Assembly (NCBI GenBank): GCA_030549175.1
Contig: JAUKUA010000006.1
Location: 3,534,001 to 3,598,000 of the forward strand
Reading direction: 5' to 3'
Source of the DNA: Lasiosphaeris hirsuta
Lineage: Eukaryota; Ascomycota; Sordariomycetes; Sordariales; Lasiosphaeriaceae
DNA length: 64,000 nucleotides
The position numbers and the translations under genes were made by a program. Below the pieces are notes generated by a model, which saw nothing but the letters and a program-made list of their open reading frames with translations, was not told where the DNA came from and did no database searches. Positions 12,454 through 23,109 of the stretch are shown piece by piece (position 1 is the stretch's first letter; the number at the start of each line of letters is the position of its first letter).

Positions 12454-13009
12454 TCACTTTCGACTGAAGTTTGTTCGTTTTTCGCGCGAGCTCTCTCGTG
12501 ATGCAGAGCCACCCATGCCCTTTTCCAAGTCGGATTGCTTGATACGTGGGGTAGGCGGCACTTCATCGAGCCTCATCCGCCCGCCCCGGCGACCACCAAC
12601 AGAATCCTTTACTGATTTGGGGAACTCGGACCGCCTCGGCGTCAGCGCAGTGACAACCCTCTTGGCGGATCTCCGGATCGTCTCTCTAATTGTCCACTCT
12701 CTCTTCTTGGCAATGAAGAAAAGCGCGGTGCTCGCAACTAGAGACCTCGTCAGATCTTTTCTCCGTAGGCATTCAGGACGATGGTTACTTACTACCAAGG
12801 ATTCCGACAACAACCACAACCACAATAATAGCGATCAAGCCTCCCTTAGACAACTCAATGTTGCCTGTGCTGCTCCCAGAAGCGCCCGCGAGAGTACCGT
12901 CGTCAGCCGACCCCGGGCCGGCATTGGCGGATCCGGCAACCTGATCTTGTCCACCTGTATACGGGTTCGTTGTGGCCAACGGGAAATCAACAGAGGTAGT
13001 GGTCGCCAT
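12454..13009 (-). CDS. Small single-pass membrane protein of unknown function
   Basis: Two exons: 13009-12793 and 12737-12454; intron 12792-12738 (55 bp, GTAAGT/CTAG) splits the membrane segment. The product is 166 residues. It has a Ser/Thr/Gly-rich N-terminal part without a signal peptide (1-54), one strongly hydrophobic span at about 56-81 containing a Val run, then a basic juxtamembrane KKREW and a basic tail. The tail includes RRSAKRVVTALTPRR and a PPTPR motif. The splice joins GILG to IASTALFF, completing the helix, which supports the model. The topology resembles fungal type I/III proteins with a Ser/Thr ectodomain and basic cytosolic tail, but no family with a known role is recognised. 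The frame is open upstream of the chosen ATG, so a longer N-terminus is possible. It is convergent with ENP2, with 213 bp between the stops. Confidence 0.72.
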
Positions 13010-13811
13010 GGCGTAGCTATTGTCCGCGTTCCGATGCGGTGGGACGTGGAGACGACGCTGGGCGACAAGCCTGGAATATCTCGTGCGGGTATGGGACGAC
13101 GGTGGGACCACTCGGCGGCCGGTAGTTGGTAGTATCGGGAGATGTTCGATATTGGTGAACTAGAATGGGGAGAGGGATGGTATGCGGGACGCCGCAGAGG
13201 GGCGCCTTGTGAAGTATTTAGGTGCTGGCTGCCAGGAGAAGGAAATAATGAGCGTCTCTGGATTACTCGCCCCCGCAGCAAGGCCCAAGGCCGGAGCTGC
13301 TAGCTATAGTTACCAGTGTAAGTAGCATGATGACCACTTGAACGAGCCAAAAATTGTGATTCCTCAGTGCGTAGTGCATGCTGGGCCTTGCTGAGCCAGA
13401 TGGCTGTTGTGCTCCCAAGACTCGGCACTCGCAGAATGCGACAGGGGCTGATGGGGGTCCCAGGGTCTGACGCGGCCTGCAATTGGGCCCGCAGCTGTGA
13501 AAGTCGAAACCAGGCACAGGAAATCTCACGACGACTGCCTCGTCCCACGTTCATTGGCAATTCAGTCACTCTCGAAGCGCCGGCCATGTGGGCTACCCCC
13601 CGGCCTCAAGCAGCAGCGTCCAGGGTAGCGCGACGCAGGAGGCCAATGAGAGAGGGGCTGGTGGGCGCAAGGGGGCATGCAGGGTGCAGCGGCTCGGAGA
13701 GGGAGGGAGGGGAGATCCATCTCAATCGCACTGCGACGCAGTTCGAAGAGGGTCGCGGCTCAATGTGGTGTTGAGATGCAGGGCTGTATCACATCACCTC
13801 ATCGCTGCGAC

Positions 13812-13843
<32 letters not shown>

Positions 13844-16150
13844 CCGAGCACGGCGCGGCTTTTTCTAACGAACTCGGATTTTCCTATGGCGACTCGCAAA
13901 AACTCAGTCGTCACATTCCTATTCAACCAAGCGTCAAGAGGCAGGTAAAGTGCCAAGAGCTCCCGATAGAGTGTAGCCGTGTCTGTGCGGATTACGCCCC
14001 CATTTACAATACATTGCTACATTTACGCGCCGCTTGTATGCATGAGCTGCCCGCATCTGTCAGGTTGAAGGTTGGTGAGACTCCGCACAGAACGAGTGTG
14101 ATAGCTGATAAGGGCGGCGTGAGATCGTGGATGAGGTGAGGATTTGCGTTCGGATGAGCTACGCAGCACTTACGTGCACACAGGCAGGGGCAGTTATCGG
14201 TCCGGCCGGTATCACGTCCGACGGGGCCAATGATCCTGATGGTTCAAACACTTGGAAGATGACTTCCTCCCATCCCGTGACTCCTTCTGCGCTACCAGAG
14301 GATGAACGGGATGCGATGAACTGTGCTGGTCGTTGCTGGTCGTCATCCTCCGCCCTATAGCTCATCGCATAATGTCCTGTTCCCAACGGCCAAACAAGTA
14401 AACAACAAACATGGGCTCGGAGGCACAATCGATTCGGTGCTAATAATAACGCGAAACGACCCTGAGTCCTGGCTGTAGCACGACGCGAGCAAATAAAGGA
14501 GCATCGGCAGAGGAGTCGGCCGAGGCTGCCAAACCGCATTTTTTTCTCTTGGCCAGCCAATATTTGCCAGTGACGTCGAAATGTCATGTGGCGGAGACGG
14601 TAGCAAGTGGGTGTCACTTACCGCTGCTGGCCCCCTAGGCTCTCACAAAGACGGCCCCAATTCGGCGGCTGCCTCGCCGTTTAGGAACGTAATTATAGAG
14701 GCGGGCATGATAGGAGACGCAAAGGGCCCCAGATTCGGGCCCCTCGCAGAGCAAGTGGATGAGATGGGATGCAATGCGGGCGGGAGACGCCTCATCCATG
14801 GCCACGACTTTGTATGGACTCGAGGGGGATTCCAGGAATGTTCGATGTCGAACTCGAAACGGCAAAACAAAAACATTTAGCAGTTTCAATGCAACTGCAG
14901 CCGGGCCGCGCTCAAGCCGGGAACCCTAAATTTGAACATCTACTCATCTGACTGGTGGAATCGGTTTATTTTCCGCTGAGGCATTGCTGATGCACCCACG
15001 CAATGGAGACTGCAGCGCAACGGTTTGCAGAATGCGGGGAATCTCGGATCGTCTTTTGTTCTATTTGCGGTTGCACCGTTCCCGCCCCCGTCTCCAACCG
15101 AACAAGCATCCGCCGTTAAGGACGATACTATCCTCGTTCTTTATGCATTCTACCCTACAACTATTCAATACTCGGCCTAGTGTCCAGGGAGTCTGGGCGG
15201 GTCTCTTTGCGATGGCCTCGGCGAATTTATTTTCATCGTGTTTGTTGTCTGCGCTGGACGCCAAGCGAATGGGGAGGACTATCTCGCCAGAGTTCACTTA
15301 CGGCCAACCGTCCTTCCCGTTGTTGTTTGCAGACAGCTTTCCATCTGCTACCTACTTCATTCCCTTCAAGGGTACTACGGAAACACTGACTGAAGTTCGT
15401 TGTTAGTAGGGGACTGACAGGAGATATACTTGCACCCCCAAGTACAAGATTGAGACATCTCGACTCTGTCCTTGGTAGTTTCAAGCCGGCCACGGCAGTG
15501 GAAGCGCCTTTGACGCTTACTCCCGGGTAGATGTTTCCTATGGTTCTGAGCTCATCTAGGCTCAAAGGGTACGTAGGGAAGACGTCTAACTACTGAGGGG
15601 CCACGGCATCGCCGTAACTTCTTGACTGTCCTTGCTTGGGGGGAAGAATGGTTGTTAAGCCACTAGGGCGATGCGGCATCGGGCCTCCATGCATCGTTGT
15701 GTGGTTCCCCAGGGATAAATCACCGTTTTGCGCTGTCTATATCTCTAGGTGTGTATCACCAACCTGCCGCATTCATAGACATGCAATAGATGGATGTGTC
15801 TCTGCCAGAGCCGCCGCTAAGATTTCTGGTGCTCTTTTTGAGTGGGAAGGCACGACAGTGCCGAGGGGGATGATATTTGCAACGTGCTTTCCTTCTTGAT
15901 TCACCCCATATGTTAAAGCGGCCTCTCCCCTTGGGGTAATTTGCAATCTTGCAAAACCAGGCCCCTCCACCATTTGTAGCAACCGTAACTTGCTGTATTC
16001 TGCTAGTAGTTTGTTGGAAGCTCTCTGATCGACTTACGGTCTCTGTTGACTTGGAGCCAATACCCCTTTTGTCTCTGAAGCTATCTCACATTCTACCGTG
16101 CGGCCTTCTTTGCCAAAAGCAGCTTGAAATCAGTTTTTGCCATCGGTCCA
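13010..16150. other. 3.1-kb divergent intergenic region
   Basis: Lies between the start of the small membrane protein and the start of the coiled-coil gene. Short frames occur on both strands (for example 14159-14617 -) but show no recognisable family, splice-supported continuation or coding-like composition. It contains one CTG/TTG hexamer microsatellite. I see nothing else I can support. Confidence 0.4.
13811..13844. repeat. TGCTGT hexanucleotide microsatellite
   Basis: About five tandem TGCTGT units with CTG edges, in non-coding sequence. It would encode poly-Cys or Ala-Val runs if translated, which argues against coding use. Confidence 0.85.
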
Positions 16151-19100
16151 ATGGACAACTCGGTCAACAACTACACCTTGGGTGGAACTGGAGCCCTTGC
16201 CGGCCATGAAACTACAACAGAGGCGGCGGGGGGCCTCCCCTCCCCCCTGAGACTTCCCGGGGCAGTACACGCAACATTGCCCGAGCCTACCCCCGAGAAG
16301 CCTGCCGACGACGGTGCCTTTGTCGAAGGCATGCTCCTCTCCAGGCCCTCGTTCACCCGCAAATTGGACCCCGGTGGTGGCTTCGAGTATGGTCCTGGGG
16401 CGCGACTTGAGCCTCAACACTTCACGAAGAGACAATTTGGCTCTGCCTCCATTCACTCCTATACAGATTGGCAGAGCTTAAAGCCCCAGAAGCAGGTAAC
16501 CTCTCAAGTCATCAACTTAATCGATACCTCCGACACTCTAAACTCCACGAGGTCTACCCAAGAGGCAGCGGAAAATCCCACCGCTACCGTCACTCGCATC
16601 CCATTTCCTTCAAAGAGTCCCCCAGAGAGAGTGGCTCGCTCGAAAACACAGCTGGCACAAGCCGCGGACGGGGACGGAACACCTCAAACACAACAAAAAA
16701 CACAACAAAACAATACTCTCACCTCAGCTCAAAGACTACCGTTTCTAGAATCTTCTCCAGGGGGTGCAGCGAGACAGCAGAACGATCGAGAAATATATGC
16801 GACAAAGCGAAACCTGGCTCCTCTGGGGCTACAGTATGAAACTGCAACCCCAGGCCCTCGTACATCGGGCACATTGAAGCCTCTGTCCAGCGCGAACTCA
16901 CCAGTGTCCAACCATGTGGAGAATATGCCAGTACGTCAAGGGGTTCAACAGTACATCGCATCAGCTCACAGGAGCGAAGAGGCAGCGTTTGGTAGACGCA
17001 AGCCCGAGACAAGTGCTGCGTTTGGGAACCAGAGGCCAAGACAATTAGAGCACCGCCACCAACAGAGACTCCCCCTACAAGACTCGAAGTCTTGTCGTCA
17101 GCTGTCTCCACCCCCACGCCAGCACCAAATAAAGATGGCAAATCGCCCCCTCAGAGGCACTGTTGTTGAGAAGATACCAACCGGACTGGACCATCGAATC
17201 CATTCGTCCCCACGGAGTTCCGTGGCATCAAGAAAAAACCCTAACGTATCAAAGAGGCGAACTCTTCCAGTTCAGGATCGGTACAGCTCCCGAGGCTCTG
17301 ATATAAATGCTACGTTAGACCGAGGTGATTCACCAGTTCCAAGCCCGAATATTCGAAACCGGAGCGTCGCCATCAGCCATGAATTCACGAGCAACTTGGC
17401 TGGCGAAATTAACAGATTCACGCAAGAGAGCAAAGTTGTGCAGGAATCCCTGAAAGCATACTATGACAAAAAAGCCAGGGGGTACAAGAGAGGGCTTCAA
17501 AAACAACATGATGCAATCAGAGAGCTTATCGTCCAGAATCAGGCACAAGCCAAGGAGATCAATGAGCTTCGAAGCGCCGAGAAACGTATGATAGACCAGG
17601 CGGTGTCGCTGGAGGGGGAAGCCAAAGAGTCAGCAAATCAACTCCGGCGATTGAAGGATAAATATCACACCTGCAAGGAACACCTGAACGCTGCAATCGA
17701 CGAACACCAACGCTTGTACAAGGAGTTCACGGGCAAGCACGAGGAATCCATGAGGAAAGTGACTGAGATGAAGGGTGACAATGGTGTCGCTGTGGAAAGG
17801 GCTGTACATCAAGCGGAGGCAGCACGGGAGCAGGCTCTTGGACAGGTTCAAAAAGCTATTGCTGAGACAAAATCCAAGGTTCAAGAGAGTAAGAATGGTA
17901 GCCCTTTGGCGCTTCTCTGGGGGTATTGACATCACGTGACAGTGTCTGGAAATATCAATGCCCTAAAGCAGCAGCTAGTAGAGAGGGACGTCGAGCTGGG
18001 TCGGGAAAAGGAGGTTGTTCGGTTGTTGACTACCAAACTGGAGGAGCTTCAAGCGGCAAACGACGGGTCGAAGAGTTTGGGTGTCCACCTTACTGAAATT
18101 ATGCTGAAACTCGACGAACAAAACGCCCATCTAGATGATGAAAGCAAGCGAACTGGGCAAGAGGCTGGGATGAGGTTAGTTGTCCAACTCGAGTACCATC
18201 ACCACATGCTTACTTGGCAGGTTTGATGCGGTCAACGAACGCCTTAACGCCCTCTCCGATATTATATCAGGACAGCCAGAACAGCTATCCAACCTCCAAG
18301 CCACTGACCACGATTTGTTGGACAGGTAAGGTCCATGTCTCTGTTGTTCTGTACTGTTTGCCTGATCATTACAGCATGAAATCCAAGTTGCAGACCATCA
18401 TCGAGTCCCAGAAAAGTGTCGACTCATCCGCAGATGAGTTTTCGAAGGGTATGGAAGTTCGCCTGAGGGGCATCATGCAACAATACGACCTACGAAATGA
18501 AGAGCTCAGTCAAGAGCTATGTAAAAAAGCCGAAGCAAACGGCATGCTCTCTACCCTCTTTAAAGCCGAGGAGGGAAAGTGTGCAGCGCTCGCAGCTGAG
18601 GTTGAAGAGCTGAAGAGGGATTCGACAGAGTATCAAGTTCAGATACGTGAGCTCGAAGACAGCTTGTTTACTACGGAGACGTCCAACCGCGACAGCGCAG
18701 AAACGATACGCCGGCTACAAGCCGAAATTTCAGCTGCAAAACGTCTTTCTGGCGAACTTGAAGCCAAGTCGACAAGACTGACAGAGCTTGAAGACAAGTT
18801 GCGAGCAAAAGACGATGCTTATATGTCGGAAGTTCACCATTTTACCACAGATGTCGTCAGGCTCAACCACATGCTTCAAGAGAAAGACGCTGCTACTAAA
18901 TTCGCAGTGGAGCAGGCCGCGGAAACGGCTCGTCGAGAGATGCGGGTTGAGCTTGAGCAGTCTACATCAGACGCGAGGAGGCTCATCAGCCAGGGGGAGC
19001 AACAGCGTGATTCTTTGGCTGAAGAGTTGAAAAGATCGAAACAAGATATATGTGATAAGGAGGAGGTGGTGCGCCGCGACTCCCTTACTATCAATAGCCT

Positions 19101-20322
19101 AAGTGAAACTCTGGCAACTACGAAGAACCAGAACGCGGAGATGGCTGCCGGGAACCAGAGGCATGCACATCAGATTGAGCAGCTTCAAACACAGAAGTTG
19201 AACAAGGCCAAGGCCCTTGAGGTTGAGCTTTCCGTCGCCAGGCAGCAGGTGGCCAGACAAGAAGAAGTAAAATGCCGTGATGAAAAATCTCGGGCAGTCA
19301 TTTCCTCCTTGGTACGGTGGGTGGAGAAACAAGGTATCTCGCCTCAAATCATAAGTGACCTAGAGGTCATCGGAGGCGGCAGAGTTGGCAGTATAGGCAG
19401 CGAGGAAACAGGAACAAGGATTTCTCAAGTCCTCGACACAATTATGATGGCTATCCTGAAGGGAAAACCACAGGAGCCTCCTGCTGAGAAAGAGCGCCTA
19501 GAATATGGAGTCGAGGACGACGAGAGTTCGAGATTCTTCCCAAGACGCGACAAAGCACACTCCTCGGCTGAACCCCCAAATAACAATAGCCAGGGCCGTC
19601 TAGTCGGACAGGCCGCAGTCAGTGCAGCGGGAAGTTTCTTGGTTGGGTTTCGTGGCCTGCTGCTCCCCCGAGATTTCGTCGCGCTGCAAGACCAAACAAG
19701 ACGTGTGGTTGTTCGCAGTCCTGCAAACGATCAGGGTGAACCCACTCCACCTTCAGTGGATCAAGGGAGGGCACTGAGAAAAGTAGCTTCACAGCCAAAA
19801 CCCATCATCAGACGCATCACTCGAAGTGCCTCACAGCACATTAAGGTGGACAACACTGTATCAGATGGAGCCTTTGCGAGAAGTGAGGATTTCCAACCCC
19901 CCGGTCCGCTATCTCCAGATGAACTCGCGAGCAAGACCTCTTCGACAGCCACGGATACCGCACGAGCTAGACCCAGTACGAGCCAGAATACGCCGAAGCC
20001 CGCACAGGCAAAGAGAAAGCGCCCAGACGAACCTGAGGCTCTCGGGAACTCAGGCGATCGAGCTGGAAAGGGGCGGAGGCTTGGCTTCGATACAGGAGAG
20101 CCTAATCATCGTTTCGATGATTATGTGGAGCAGCGTGAAGGAACTACCCAGTCTGCACCACGGAAACAATCAAAACCGCCGCGGACCTACGGCTCTCAGA
20201 AGACAGGGGCGCACATGGTGGCAGTGGACCGGGCCGATGGCAAGCTACAATCACAGCTATCGCCTCGACTTGATTCCAAGATGGAAGTCCAACCCATATT
20301 TTCCGTGCAGCCACAACTTTAG
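16151..20322 (+). CDS. Large coiled-coil protein, function not recognised
   Basis: Four exons: 16151-17888, 17943-18174, 18221-18325 and 18375-20322. Introns are 54, 46 and 49 bp with GTAAGA, GTTAGT and GTAAGG donors, and every junction keeps frame. Product 1340 residues. Residues 1 to about 415 are disordered and rich in Ser, Pro, Gln and basic residues. About 415-1005 is a long heptad-rich coiled coil (Glu/Lys/Leu, with stretches like EVEELKRD and RRLQAEISAAK). About 1005-1340 is basic and disordered, with RRITRS and KRKRPDE patches suggesting nuclear localisation. No enzyme motif is seen. The layout, disordered basic ends around a central coiled coil, resembles structural proteins of spindle pole bodies or synaptonemal complexes; Sordaria Sme4/PaMe4 is one candidate I cannot verify. 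Intron 1 contains the palindrome TCACGTGA. The start is the first in-frame ATG, MDNSVNNYTLGG. Confidence 0.8.
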
Positions 20323-21199
20323 CTCAACTCCGAAGACACGCGCCTTTCCCTTGGCTTCTCTCAACCTTAGCCCTCCCTGAGGTGTGAAGATGGTGCGATT
20401 CATCCCCATATCTTTTACTGCCAGCCTGAGAAGCTGGGTTCATCTTAATAGGGGGGCTCGGCTTCGTGCTATTGTAGTAGGATATTGTTAGAGACTGTTG
20501 CTGTGCACCGTCGCAACCACGCCGTGGCTGTCTCCGGATTGCTAGTTTACTGACTTGTCGCTGATTTTTTGGACGGAACAATATCGTCAGCTACCGTTTG
20601 ATTGACCATATTGGCAGGCATTTCTATTGATGTTCAGAATAGAAGTACGGGATGGTTGCACAAGTGCATAGCGTCATAGAAACAAAAAGATATCTCGGCG
20701 ACATGGGTATAGTTAGCTCCAGCGGGTGTAGTAGATGCATTATTAGTATCATCATTCTGGCAATTCGCCTTATCGGACCAAAAACGAAGCACCGAGTAGT
20801 GATCAAAACAAGCGTGATTGCACCAGAGGAACCACGGAGATCAGTCAACCCAGCTCGTTACCAATATCTTCGCATTTCGTTTTTAGATTTACAAACCGAC
20901 CAACCTAATCCCCCAAACGCCGGCCATGCTGTTGTGTGGTTGCCGTGGATTTCTTTTGTACAATATACACTGCAGCACATTTTTGGCGGTGGTAGTGGTG
21001 GTGATAATAGTACATAGCGAGACGCTATCGCACCGTCCTGTGCTTCCTCCTCGGCCAAGACTCTCCTTTTCGCCTGGAGGTCATCTGCATCGTAGTCGGT
21101 TGTCGTCCCGATGAAGATGACGGACCCCGCCTATTCCCAAAAGCAGGTCGTTTGCTCGTTCCCTCAGTTGTCGGTGGTGGTGGTAGTGTTCCGATCCGA
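20323..21199. other. Intergenic region between convergent coiled-coil and bL33m genes
   Basis: About 880 bp between two stops. A plus-strand frame at 20652-21017 has no recognisable motif and is not supported. It probably holds two 3' UTRs. Confidence 0.45.
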
Positions 21200-21542
21200 T
21201 CATGCGCTGCCTTTTCGTTTTTGCTCGAGGAAGAGAACCTTGCGACGGACTGGAGGAGGGTGTTAGTGGCTTTCTTGCGTGGCCTCTCTGCACGTTGGGG
21301 CTGAGGCTTCCGCGGGCAGTAGAGCGGGCCGTTGTGATGTCTCTTACCAATCGGGTCGTACTTGAGCATGCTCATGGGCAGCGACGTCCTGGGGCGCGTG
21401 AAGGTGTAGAAGAAGCCGGTCGCGGCCATGGAGATGAGGCGCACGATGATGACGCGGGTCTTGGCTGCGGGCGGAGGGTTAGCAATTGGCCGCGGTAGCG
21501 GAGGGATTGGGGGTTCGGTGGGTGCTTGCCCTTTTTGGCCAT
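21200..21542 (-). CDS. Mitochondrial large-subunit ribosomal protein bL33m
   Basis: Part of the mitochondrial 54S large ribosomal subunit (yeast Mrpl39 family). Three exons: 21542-21530 (13 nt), 21464-21348 and 21249-21200, giving 59 residues. The protein begins [18 protein letters not shown], contains FFYTFTRPR and MLKYDP, and ends [16 protein letters not shown], the family pattern over its full length. Intron 1 (21529-21465, 65 bp) is of the GC-AG class: the donor is AAGG|GCAAGC and the acceptor GCCCGCAG. No GT donor nearby gives the conserved KKAK..R..I start. Intron 2 (21347-21250, 98 bp) is standard GTAAGA/CCAG. The gene is easy to miss because no exon is long. It is a bacterial-type L33 without the zinc-binding Cys pairs. 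Confidence 0.93.
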
Positions 21543-22233
21543 GGTGACGAGCTTTTTGTTTTTTTTTTCCTTTATGAAAACGCCCTCCTCCCGCGGGTTT
21601 CTGGGTCTCGAAGGCGGTTTATGGATGGTTCGCCGTTCGTGACTTTGGAGGTTTTGCCAGCCTAGCACGCTAGGGCGACAGGGGTCGGCAGATGGCCCTA
21701 GCCGGCAAGGTGGGTGTCTGGCAGGTGAAACGGGGCTGTGGTTGATCCGCATCCGGGTCAGGAATCGGGCAGGGTGGGCTTGGGTTGTGCACAACCTCGC
21801 GTTAAAGACTATCCATGATATATATATGCCTGTTTCCAATACGTAGCGTGAGCGGGCCAGAATATGGCTTGGCAGTGGCGCCAGCTCTTATCGCAAAGGT
21901 CATGACCGCACTGCCTAGCAACTCCGCGGTTGTGTTTCTTTTCGCCTCTTTGACTTACTTGTCTCGTATTATAGGTTCAACTCAATCGATTACGCAAAGC
22001 ACTTGGGAGATAGGAGCATGGATACCTATTCATGAATGAGTTTTCTGTCTTTGGCAAAAGCACAAGTTTAGAACCATCTCGGCTTCAATACCAGCATCGC
22101 ACCGCAGTCATCACTCTTGAAATTTACCCTGAAACGTTGGCAGAAGGGGGGTAGTCGAAGCTTGGAAGACCAAAATGCACCAAAAGTAGTCGAACCATGT
22201 CCAAAAAGAAAAGCCCAAAACCGTCTATCGGTC
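21543..22233. other. Intergenic region upstream of bL33m
   Basis: About 690 bp between the bL33m start and the stop of the F-box-like gene on the same strand. A T-rich run sits just 5' of the bL33m ATG (minus-strand A tract, about 21556-21568). No gene is supported. Confidence 0.4.
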
Positions 22234-23109
22234 TCACTTTAGCACAACCTTTGACTTCCGCACCCAATGTCTCCCGCACCGGTTAGGGTCGCCAGGCTTG
22301 CTCATGTAGCAATATGGCTTGGCGCCCTGAGGGGCGACGACACCAAATTTCTGCTTGATGGAGCAATACTCGACGTCATCGCCCATCCAGTCTTGTATGT
22401 GCTTGTGCAGCTCACAGCGCGTGACACCACATTTCCGGCAGTATGCCTGACCCCGAATGCGCAGTTTGGAAAGCGCACTCCTCTCCTTGGCTCCGAGCGT
22501 GCTCGCTATCCCCAGCTTGGCCGCGGGGACACTGAGAGTTGGAGATGCTTGGATGACGGCTCCCGCAACGTGCCACGCCCACTCGAGCTCGTTCGGCCCC
22601 TCGCGGCGGGCAGAAAGCCGCACCGTGCCGCACATGCGGCGGTGGATTGAGTAGAGGTGCTTGTTGGCCAGACCAAAACATGTGCTGTCAATGGGATCGA
22701 GGAAGTCAAAGATGGCGAAGTGCAGCTCCGCGGGAAGGTCGAGTAGGGTGATTCCGGCTGAGGGTCTGTGATGATGGGGGATTGGTTCGTGGTCTGTCAA
22801 AGAGTACGATCGACGGGGAGGGCCCAACGGCGGCCTACGTCTAGGAGTCTCGGCGCTTTTTGGTTCCTGTTTAACCGGCTCCCGTGTGGCAGCCCTCGAT
22901 GTCTTCAAGCTGTTATCCGCGGTCTGGAGTTGCTGGAGAATGGCGTGTATGGCCTGGGGAAGTTCGTAATCCTCATGAGTCTGCGAACGGCGAGGCGCTC
23001 TCGCACCTATTCGCCTAAGACTGAGTTCTTTGACCTGGTGCTGTTCTCTCGTGAATGTAGGGTCTGGGCCCTGTAGGGGAGCCGGGCTGCTGTAAAGAAC
23101 CTCAGTCAT
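22234..23109 (-). CDS. F-box-like protein with C-terminal Cys/His cluster
   Basis: Intronless, 291 residues from the ATG at 23109; the frame runs on upstream only through non-ATG codons. Residues 1 to about 115 are basic, Pro/Ser-rich and likely disordered. About 119-158 reads ITLLDLPAELHFAIFDFLDP.., followed by a Cys/Leu/Ala pattern, a typical fungal F-box-like motif that would bind Skp1 in an SCF ubiquitin ligase. After it comes a conserved-looking region with CRKCGVTRCELH and further Cys residues (VEYCSIKQ, PYCYMSK, NRCGRHW), which could bind zinc. The family is common in filamentous fungi, and no substrate can be named. The upstream region is long and empty of genes. Confidence 0.8.
   Translation of the reverse strand: MTEVLYSSPAPLQGPDPTFTREQHQVKELSLRRIGARAPRRSQTHEDYELPQAIHAILQQLQTADNSLKTSRAATREPVKQEPKSAETPRRRPPLGPPRRSYSLTDHEPIPHHHRPSAGITLLDLPAELHFAIFDFLDPIDSTCFGLANKHLYSIHRRMCGTVRLSARREGPNELEWAWHVAGAVIQASPTLSVPAAKLGIASTLGAKERSALSKLRIRGQAYCRKCGVTRCELHKHIQDWMGDDVEYCSIKQKFGVVAPQGAKPYCYMSKPGDPNRCGRHWVRKSKVVLK

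Noticed and set aside
12443..13132. 229-codon plus-strand frame
   Set aside because: It is antisense to the spliced membrane-protein gene, whose hydrophobic span and splice sites are coherent; the plus-strand translation is not protein-like.
13588..14139. 183-codon plus-strand frame over the TGCTGT repeat
   Set aside because: Includes repeat-driven Ala/Val translation, has no motif and no splice-supported neighbours.
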